In this document: piece after piece, positions 1 through 6,890 of the stretch
How the letters are laid out: the number at the start of each line of letters is the position of its first letter
How positions within the stretch are numbered: the first letter of the stretch is position 1
Assembly: GCF_008704535.1 (NCBI RefSeq)
Contig: NZ_CP023701.1
Location: 6,180,001 to 6,244,000, forward strand
DNA length: 64,000 nucleotides
Origin: Streptomyces subrutilus
GTDB lineage: Bacteria; Actinomycetota; Actinomycetes; Streptomycetales; Streptomycetaceae
Direction: 5' to 3'
Position numbers and translations under genes: made by a program
Notes under the pieces: model-generated
Seen by the model: only the letters and a program-made list of their open reading frames with translations
The model's database searches: none
Told to the model about the DNA's origin: nothing

Positions 1-1
1 C

Positions 2-904
2 CACCACGCCGAGTACGCCGCGTGGAGCGCGCCCGAGGCGCCCGCCGCCCCGGCGGCGCCGACGGCCCCGGCGCCCGCCCACGCGCTCACCCCGGCCGAC
101 GCGGCCGACGCCGCCCGGCTCGTCGCGTTCGGACTCCAGCCCAAGCTGCTGCCCGCCCGCGACGCCGAGTACGCCGAGCTCCTGCGCCGCTACCGGGAGG
201 AGCCCGCCTTCGGCCGCCTGGCCGACGCCGTGGCCACCGGCCTCGGACTCGTCGTACTGGAGGTGTCCCCGCGCGCCGGGATGGCCGTCGCCGCCGGCGA
301 GGACTCCGTCTTCGCCGTCCGCATGGGCGACTACGCCCGCCGGACCACCGCCGACTCCGCCGACCGCTTCCTGCACGGCCTCGCCCACCTCGCCGTCGCC
401 GCCCTCGCCTTCCCCCGCCCCGAGGACCTCGCCGACGACGGCTACATCGGCCGCATCACCGTCAACGGCGTCGACGCCTTCGTCCGGCAGACCTGCCGCC
501 GCCTGGAGGAGCGCGCCGACGAGCTCGGCGAGAACACCGACCCGGCCTCCGACGCCCCCGGCCTGGAGGCCGCCTGGCGCGTCTACTCCCGGCGCAGCGC
601 GACCGGCGCCACCAAGGACGCCCGCCGCCTCGCCGGCTCCACCACCGGCATCGTCGGCAAGGCCGCCGCCTTCCTGACCGAGTCCGGCTTCCTCCAGCGC
701 ACCGGTGACGAGGCCGGCGGCACCTACCGCACCACCCCCCGCTACCAGCTCCAGGTCCGCGACATGGCCGGCAGCGCCGCCATGGCCGAACTGCTGGAGC
801 TGGGCGTGGTCCCGGTCGGGGACGGCTCCGCCACCCTGCTGCCGCCGCCCGAGGGCGACGACCTGGTGCTCGCCGCCGACGCCGGACTCCCGTTCCACCC
901 CTGA
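2..904 (+). CDS. Conserved protein of unknown function, 3' part; possible partner of the SMC-like ATPase
   Basis: The frame is open from the window edge to the TGA at 902-904, so about 300 C-terminal residues are visible and the start lies outside. The first 45 or so residues are Ala/Pro-rich; the rest looks globular and mostly helical. The segment around GIVGKAAAFLTESGFLQR followed by a Y-R-T-T-P-R-Y-Q-L strand is what a winged-helix fold could look like. I do not recognise the family. It ends 111 bp before the large ATPase on the same strand, which suggests co-transcription and a role as a small accessory (MksE- or kleisin-like) subunit. That role is inferred from position and rough architecture only. 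Confidence 0.75.
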   Translation, partial: HHAEYAAWSAPEAPAAPAAPTAPAPAHALTPADAADAARLVAFGLQPKLLPARDAEYAELLRRYREEPAFGRLADAVATGLGLVVLEVSPRAGMAVAAGEDSVFAVRMGDYARRTTADSADRFLHGLAHLAVAALAFPRPEDLADDGYIGRITVNGVDAFVRQTCRRLEERADELGENTDPASDAPGLEAAWRVYSRRSATGATKDARRLAGSTTGIVGKAAAFLTESGFLQRTGDEAGGTYRTTPRYQLQVRDMAGSAAMAELLELGVVPVGDGSATLLPPPEGDDLVLAADAGLPFHP

Positions 905-1015
905 GCCGGCCGCCCCCGCCCGACCCCGGTCCGCACCCCACCGGGGAACGCCACCGCCGGCCCAGCCCGACCCGCCCTCCGTACGATCCACGAGAGACCA
1001 CGAGAGTCCGCCGCC

Positions 1016-4000
1016 ATGTACGAGCTGTCCCGTATCCGCCTCTACTCCATCGGGCCCGCCGGCGCGCGCTACGCCGACACCGTGCTCGACCTGCGCGGAG
1101 TCGGCGAGCCGGTGCCCCACCCGGCGCCCGCCCAGGCGGAGTTCTTCGAGGACGAGCCCACCGGCCCGCCGCGCCGCCCCGCGCCCGCGGGCGTCCTCTT
1201 CCTGGAGAACGGCGGCGGCAAGTCCGTCCTGCTCAAGCTGATCTTCTCGGTGATGCTCCCCGGCCACCGCAACACCCTCGGCGGCGCCAGCTCCGGCGTG
1301 CTCCGCAAGTTCCTGCTCGCCGACGACTGCGGCCACGTGGCCCTGGAATGGCAGCACACCCGGACCGGCGAGTGCGTCGTCGTCGGCAAGGTCAGCGAAT
1401 GGCGCGGCCGCCAGGTCTCCAACGACCCCCGCAAGTTCGCCGAGGCCTGGTACTCCTTCCGCCCCGGCCCGGGCCTGAGCCTCGACAGCCTCCCCGTCGC
1501 CGAGGCCAGCGCCGTCCGCCCGTCCGCCGAGGGCGCCTCCGGAGCCCGGGGCCGCCGCCGCACGATGAAGGGCTTCCGCGACGCCCTCACCGAGGCCGGC
1601 AAGGCCTACCCGCACCTGGAGGTCTCCTTCGAGGAGATCCACGACCGCTGGAACGAGCACCTCACCGACCTCGGCCTCGACCCCGAACTCTTCCGCTACC
1701 AGCGCGAGATGAACGCCGACGAGGGCGAGGCGGCCGGACTCTTCGCGGTCAAGAAGGACTCCGACTTCACCGACCTCCTGCTGCGCGCCGTCACCGACAC
1801 CCGCGACACCGACGGCCTCGCCGACCTCGTCCACGGCTTCGGCAACAAGCTCGGCCGCCGCGCCGAGCTGATGGCCGAACGGGACTTCACCGCCGGCTCC
1901 GTGGAACTGCTCACCAGGATCGTCGAAGCGGCCGCGGCCCGCTCCCGGCTCCGCGACGTCCACGCCGGCGCCGAACGCCGCACGCGCACCCTCGCCCGGC
2001 GGCTCTCCGCCCGCGCCGGCGAGGAACGCGGCCGCGCCGCCGACCTCGCCCAGCGCGTCACCGGCGCCGCCCACGAGGTCACCGACGCCGAAGCGGCCCG
2101 CGCGCGCAGCGCCGCCGTCTCCGCCGAACTCGCCTACCGCCACGCCTCGCTGGCCCTGACCGTCGCCGACAAGGCCGCCGCCGCACAGCGCCGCGAACTC
2201 CTCGAAGCCCGCACCCTGCACTCCGCCTGGCAGGCCGCCGAGAACGTCCTGCGCCACCGCGCCGCCGCCGACCGCTCCGCCCGGGTCGCCGCCGCCATCC
2301 TGGAAGCCGAGCGGGACGCCGCCCCCGCCCTCGCGGCCCGGGCCACCGCCGCCGCCCGGCTCGTCCGCGCCCTGCACACCGCCGCCGAGCACGGCGAACG
2401 CCAGGCCAACGACGAGGAGGAGCGCTCCGCCGCGCTCCAGGCCACCGGCGAGGCCGCCCACCGCGACGCGACCGCCGCCGCCACCGCCGCCCAGCGGGCG
2501 CGCAGCGAGGCCGAACACCTCCGCTCCCGGCTGGGCGAGGTCCAGCAGGAGACCGCCGAGGCTGTCCGCGCCGGCTGGCTCGACGACTCCGCCCCCGACG
2601 CCGACCCGGCCCGCGCCGCGCTGGCCGCCGCCGACGCCGAGACGAGCGCGGTGGCCGCCTGGGACGAGTCCCGCGAGGCGGCCCGCACCGCGGCCGAGGC
2701 CGCCCGGGACGCCGCCGCGGTGGAATCCCGCGCCGAACTCACCGCCGCCCGCGCCGCCGACGCCGCCGAAGCGGCCGAGGCCGCCCACGGCGCCGAGTAC
2801 CGCGCCGCCGCCTCCCTCGCCCAGGCCCCCCGCCTCGCCGCCCTGCTCGGCCTGCCCGAGCCCCGCGACCCCGCCGTGCCCGGCCCCCGCGACGGCGACG
2901 CCGCCGGCACCGGCGGCGCACCCGGACAGCGCGGCCCGGCCACCGGTTCCGGTACGGACCACCGCGCGCCCGGCACGGCCCCGTCCCCCGCGCGCGGCGC
3001 CCTGGCCACCGCCGGCCGGACCGCCGCGGGCCTCACCGCCGAAGACCTCGACCGCAACGCGGACGACCTGCGCACCCTGCTGACCGACGCCGTCGCCTCC
3101 GCCGAACGCCAGCTCTTCGACCTGCGCACCGCCGCCGCCGACGACTCCCGCATCCTCGGCGCCCTCGGCGACGGCGGCCTGCTGCCGCCCGGCCCCGACG
3201 TCCTCGCCACCGTCGAGTACCTCGGCGAACACGGCATCCCCGCCCTCCCCGGATGGCGCTACCTCGCCCAGTCCGTGGACCCCGCCGACCACGCCGCCGT
3301 CCTCGCCGCCCGCCCCGAACTCGTCGACGGCGTCGTCATCACCGACCCCGACACGCACAGCCGCGCCCGCGAGGTCCTCTCCCAGGCCGCCCTGCTGCCC
3401 CGCTCCACCGTGGCCGTGGGCACCGCCGCCGCGCTCCTGGCACCCGTACCGCCCGCCGGCGACGGCGACGGCGCCGTCTTCCTCGTACCGCCCAACCCGG
3501 CCATGCACGACGAGCACGCCGCCGACGAGGAGCGCCGCGCGCTGCGCACCCGCGCCACCGCCCGCGACACCGACATCCGCGACCTCGCCGCCCGCCTCGC
3601 CGCGGACCGCGAACTCGCCGCCCGGCTCGCGTCCTGGCGCACCGCCTGCCCGCCCGGCCGCCTCGCCGAACTCGCCCGGCAGGCCGAGGCCGCCCGCGCC
3701 TTCGCCGAGGAGACCGACGCCGAGCTCGCCGAGGCCCGTACCGTACGCGCCGAGGCCGACGAGGCCGCCGCCGACGCCGCCCGCGTCCGCGACGAACGCC
3801 AGGACACCGCCCAGCGCGCCCGCCGCGTCGCCGACGCCCTCGCCGGCCTCGCCTTCCGGCTGCGCGAGCGGGCTGGCTGGCAGGCCCGGCTCCGCGAACT
3901 CGCCGACGACGCCGCCGAGTCCGAGGCCCGCGCGGAGGTCTGCCTGGACCGCGCCCGCGCCGCCGACGAGGACCGCCGCGCCGCCCAGCGCGCCGCCGAC

Positions 4001-5743
4001 GACGCCCGCCGCACCTCGCGCGCCCTGCGCGCCGAACGCGCCGAGATCGCCGGCGCCCCCGACCCCCTGCCACAGGACGACGGCACGCCCCGGGCGCCCC
4101 TGCCCGACCTGCGCGAGGCCTACCGGGCCGCCTCCCAGCTGTACGAGAAGGTGGGCGTCGGCGCCGACCTGCGCGCCGAACAGGCCCGCGCCGAGGGCGA
4201 CGAGAGCGCCGCCCTCGCCGAACTCGACCGGCTCACCAACAAGGTCCGCACCCGCGCCGCCCAGCTCCTCGAAGGCACCGACGGCGCCGACGGGCCCTCC
4301 CGGCAGGCGGCCGCGGCCCGCGCCGAGTCGCTCGTGCAGATGCTGGAGACCCGCGCCTCCACCGCCAGCGAGCAGCTCGGCCGGCTGCGCGGCGAGGCCG
4401 AACGGCACGCCCCCGCCGAGGGCGAGGCGCACACCGAACTGCCCGAGGACCTGGTCCCCTCCGACGTCGAGCAGGCCCAGACCCTGCTGCGCACGGCCAC
4501 CGCCCGGCTCGCCGCGCACACCGCCGCCGTCGAGTCGGCCCGGGCGGCCCACGCCGGCCTGCTGAACTCCCACCGCGCCGCCGAGGACGCCGCCGGCGGC
4601 TTCGACGAGACCGCCGCCCTGCTCCGGGACCTCCTGCGGGACCACACGCATCCGGACGACGACCAGGACCCCGCACCGCACCACGGCACCCTGGAGGAGG
4701 CCCGCCGCTCGGCCACCGACACCCGCCGCGCCCTGCGCGGCTGCGCGGCCGAGCTCTCGGCCGCCGAGTCGGCGCTGCGGGAGGCCAGCGACATCCTCGT
4801 ACGGCACGCCAACGCCACCCGCTACGAGCAGGTCCGCACCCCCGCCCGCCAGCAGATCCGCGAACTGCCCGCCTCCGCCCTGCCCGAACACGCGGCGGCG
4901 TGGGCCACCGCCTTCGCGCCCCGGCTGCGCGTCCTCACCGACGAGCTCGCGCAACTGGATCGCAACCGCGACAGCATCGTCGACCGCCTGCGCGGCCTCG
5001 TCGAATCGGCCCTGGCCACCCTCCGCTCGGCCCAGCGGCTCTCCCAGCTTCCCGAAGGGCTGGGGGAGTGGTCGGGCCAGGAGTTCCTGCGCATCCGCTT
5101 CGAGGAGCCCGACCAGGCCACGCTCACCGAGCGGCTCGGCGACGTCATCGACGAGGCCACCCGGGCGGCCGTCAAGAAGAACAGCACCGCCTCCTTCGGC
5201 GAGGGCCGGCGCGACGGCATGTCCCTGCTGCTGCGGGGCGTGCAGGCCGCGCTGGAACCCAAGGGGATCTCGGTGGAGATCCTCAAGCCGGACGCGGTGC
5301 TGCGCGCCGAGCGGGTGCCGGTGGGCCAGATGGGCGACGTGTTCTCCGGCGGACAGCTGCTCACCGCGGCCATCGCGCTGTACTGCACGATGGCCGCGCT
5401 GCGCAGCAACGACCGGGGCCGCGACAAGCACCGCCACGCGGGCACGCTGTTCCTCGACAACCCGATCGGGCGCGCGAACGCCACGTACCTGCTGGAGCTC
5501 CAGCGGGCCGTCTCGGACGCGCTCGGCGTGCAGCTCCTCTACACCACGGGCCTGTTCGACACCACCGCGCTCGCCGAGTTCCCGCTGGTCATCCGCCTGC
5601 GCAACGACGCCGACCTGCGGGCGGGGCTGAAGTACATCAGCGTGGAGGAGCACCTGCGCCCGGGCCTGCCGCAGCCGCAGTCCCCGGAGGCGGAGACCAT
5701 CCACGGAGAGATCACGGCGACCCGCATGTTCCGCCGCTCCTGA
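1016..5743 (+). CDS. SMC/Rad50/MukB-like ATP-binding protein, 1,575 aa
   Basis: This is a very large coiled-coil ATPase. The N-terminal head has a Walker A-like loop LENGGGKS (residues 63-70). Residues from about 330 to 1,330 are extremely Ala/Arg/Glu-rich and consistent with long coiled coils, interrupted near residues 690-830 by a more globular segment that could be a hinge. The C-terminal head carries an ABC signature-like FSGGQ (1443-1447) and a Walker B-like LFLDNP (1478-1483). Walker B ends in Asp-Asn where SMC, MukB and Rad50 have Asp-Glu, so the usual catalytic glutamate is absent or supplied from elsewhere. The length exceeds chromosomal SMC (about 1,200 aa) and is closer to MukB/MksB/JetC-type proteins. 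ATG at 1016 is the first start in frame. Function in plasmid exclusion, condensation or repair is inferred. Confidence 0.85.
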   Translation: MYELSRIRLYSIGPAGARYADTVLDLRGVGEPVPHPAPAQAEFFEDEPTGPPRRPAPAGVLFLENGGGKSVLLKLIFSVMLPGHRNTLGGASSGVLRKFLLADDCGHVALEWQHTRTGECVVVGKVSEWRGRQVSNDPRKFAEAWYSFRPGPGLSLDSLPVAEASAVRPSAEGASGARGRRRTMKGFRDALTEAGKAYPHLEVSFEEIHDRWNEHLTDLGLDPELFRYQREMNADEGEAAGLFAVKKDSDFTDLLLRAVTDTRDTDGLADLVHGFGNKLGRRAELMAERDFTAGSVELLTRIVEAAAARSRLRDVHAGAERRTRTLARRLSARAGEERGRAADLAQRVTGAAHEVTDAEAARARSAAVSAELAYRHASLALTVADKAAAAQRRELLEARTLHSAWQAAENVLRHRAAADRSARVAAAILEAERDAAPALAARATAAARLVRALHTAAEHGERQANDEEERSAALQATGEAAHRDATAAATAAQRARSEAEHLRSRLGEVQQETAEAVRAGWLDDSAPDADPARAALAAADAETSAVAAWDESREAARTAAEAARDAAAVESRAELTAARAADAAEAAEAAHGAEYRAAASLAQAPRLAALLGLPEPRDPAVPGPRDGDAAGTGGAPGQRGPATGSGTDHRAPGTAPSPARGALATAGRTAAGLTAEDLDRNADDLRTLLTDAVASAERQLFDLRTAAADDSRILGALGDGGLLPPGPDVLATVEYLGEHGIPALPGWRYLAQSVDPADHAAVLAARPELVDGVVITDPDTHSRAREVLSQAALLPRSTVAVGTAAALLAPVPPAGDGDGAVFLVPPNPAMHDEHAADEERRALRTRATARDTDIRDLAARLAADRELAARLASWRTACPPGRLAELARQAEAARAFAEETDAELAEARTVRAEADEAAADAARVRDERQDTAQRARRVADALAGLAFRLRERAGWQARLRELADDAAESEARAEVCLDRARAADEDRRAAQRAADDARRTSRALRAERAEIAGAPDPLPQDDGTPRAPLPDLREAYRAASQLYEKVGVGADLRAEQARAEGDESAALAELDRLTNKVRTRAAQLLEGTDGADGPSRQAAAARAESLVQMLETRASTASEQLGRLRGEAERHAPAEGEAHTELPEDLVPSDVEQAQTLLRTATARLAAHTAAVESARAAHAGLLNSHRAAEDAAGGFDETAALLRDLLRDHTHPDDDQDPAPHHGTLEEARRSATDTRRALRGCAAELSAAESALREASDILVRHANATRYEQVRTPARQQIRELPASALPEHAAAWATAFAPRLRVLTDELAQLDRNRDSIVDRLRGLVESALATLRSAQRLSQLPEGLGEWSGQEFLRIRFEEPDQATLTERLGDVIDEATRAAVKKNSTASFGEGRRDGMSLLLRGVQAALEPKGISVEILKPDAVLRAERVPVGQMGDVFSGGQLLTAAIALYCTMAALRSNDRGRDKHRHAGTLFLDNPIGRANATYLLELQRAVSDALGVQLLYTTGLFDTTALAEFPLVIRLRNDADLRAGLKYISVEEHLRPGLPQPQSPEAETIHGEITATRMFRRS

Positions 5744-5799
5744 CCCCGCCCGCCGGCCCGGGCCGAAAGGGACGTGCGGCCCGGCCCGCGGGCGGCGGC

Positions 5800-5968
5800 C
5801 TAGGCCGTCTCTTTCGGATCGTGCCGGGCCCGCGACGCCTGGCACCGTGCCTGGCCGCACTGCCGAGGCGACCACGTACGTCCAGTACGCGAGCGCCCCG
5901 GCAGCACGCCCAGGCACGGCACCAGACGCCGCGGGCTCGGCCGACAAGATCCGAAAGAGACGACCTAG
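5800..5968 (-). mobile_element. 169-bp MITE-like palindromic element, copy A (inverted relative to copies B and C)
   Basis: The element runs from a CTAG at 5800-5803 to a CTAG at 5965-5968. Its terminal inverted repeats read CTAGGCCGTCTCTTTCGG at the left end and, on the other strand, CTAGGTCGTCTCTTTCGG. Most of each 80-nt arm can pair with the other, so a transcript would fold into one long hairpin. Its reverse complement matches the elements at 39118-39286 and 58018-58186 with only a few differences. It encodes no transposase. The right-hand CTAG contains the TAG stop of the minus-strand gene that follows. Confidence 0.85.
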
Positions 5969-6489
5969 CGGCGCCCGAACGCCGTCAGGGGGCCGTCGTC
6001 GCGCTGTATTCGGCTCGGGCGCGGTTCACGGCCCGCCGCGCGCGCGGCCCGGCGGGCCTCACGGCGCCGCTGCCGGGCCGTGCTGCTCGGCTCCGAGACG
6101 ACCCCGTACCGCTGCATCCACATCTGCCGGGTGATCCACACGTCCAGCACGCCCCACGTGGCCACGATCGTCCCGGCTATGGCGGCCAGCGCCATCGGCA
6201 GGGCCAGCCAGGACGCGGTCAGCGTCAGGAAGAAGCCGATGGTCGCCAGGGTCAGGGTGACCGCGACGATCAGCACCGCCCGCACCGCGGACGTCCGCAC
6301 CGGATCGGGCATGCGCCGCCGCCGGGCGGGCTCCTCCATCCACAGTCCGCGCACCGCGCGCGCCCGCCCGTCGGGACCGGCTCCGCCCGCACCGCCGGCC
6401 CCCGGGCCGGATCCGCCGCCCGCGCCGTATCCGTATCCGCCGCCGGTCCCGGCGCCCGGTCCGGCGGCCTGCTCCTCGTACCTGCTCAT
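5965..6489 (-). CDS. Small membrane protein of unknown function, 174 aa
   Basis: The N-terminal 45 residues are Gly/Ala-rich and flexible. Two adjacent hydrophobic segments follow at about residues 63-85 and 88-110, separated by a short SWLALP turn, so it is probably a two-pass membrane protein with both ends cytoplasmic. The C-terminus is Arg-rich (RQRRREARRAARAAGRE). The start at 6489 is preferred over a GTG at 6507 because GGGGAG sits 10 nt upstream of it and lies inside the longer reading. The TAG stop is contributed by the CTAG end of the neighbouring MITE-like element. I do not recognise a named family. Confidence 0.7.
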   Translation of the reverse strand: MSRYEEQAAGPGAGTGGGYGYGAGGGSGPGAGGAGGAGPDGRARAVRGLWMEEPARRRRMPDPVRTSAVRAVLIVAVTLTLATIGFFLTLTASWLALPMALAAIAGTIVATWGVLDVWITRQMWMQRYGVVSEPSSTARQRRREARRAARAAGREPRPSRIQRDDGPLTAFGRR

Positions 6490-6890
6490 GGTCCGTTCAC
6501 TCCCCACCGCGCCGTCCGCCCTGCCCGCGCGCCCTCACCTGTGCCACCACGTCTACCCCGACGCGTCCCCTCGAACAGAAAGACGTTCGGCGCGGTCGAG
6601 AGATTCCCGCATCGCGGACGCGTCCGATGCCCCCGATGATGGCGGAACAAACAATTCCAGCCATCCATCCGATCGCGGCATCTGACACCCCACCAGGTGT
6701 CATCTGCCGCATAACGGGCCTCACTTGACCGGAGGTATCGGACAACTCGTGATCTTCGAAGGGGAGTCAGGCCGAAAACCTCTGGACACGCCTTCGAAGG
6801 AGTCGTCGGGCAGTAGTAGGCTCACGCCGTTTAAATGACGGAACACCGACCCCCGCCAACGGGGTTGAGCTGGGGGAGGCTGGGGAGGCC
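6490..6890. promoter_or_regulatory. Divergent intergenic region upstream of cvnA with inverted repeats
   Basis: This 401-bp region is less GC-rich than its surroundings and I see no gene in it. It holds an inverted repeat TGACACC-N6-GGTGTCA at 6683-6702, and two copies of the palindromic word CTTCGAAGG at 6754-6762 and 6792-6800, starting 38 bp apart. A TAGGCT at 6817-6822 could be a -10 box for cvnA; the second CTTCGAAGG copy overlaps where its -35 would lie. Operator function is inferred. Confidence 0.45.

Noticed and set aside
1016..5743. Chromosomal Smc condensin
   Set aside because: Length, divergent Walker A and B motifs and gene context differ from the housekeeping smc gene.
1348..6639. 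A 1,763-codon plus-strand frame overlapping the SMC-like gene
   Set aside because: The translation is an Arg/Pro-rich low-complexity shadow of the ATPase gene in another frame and runs across the MITE-like element.
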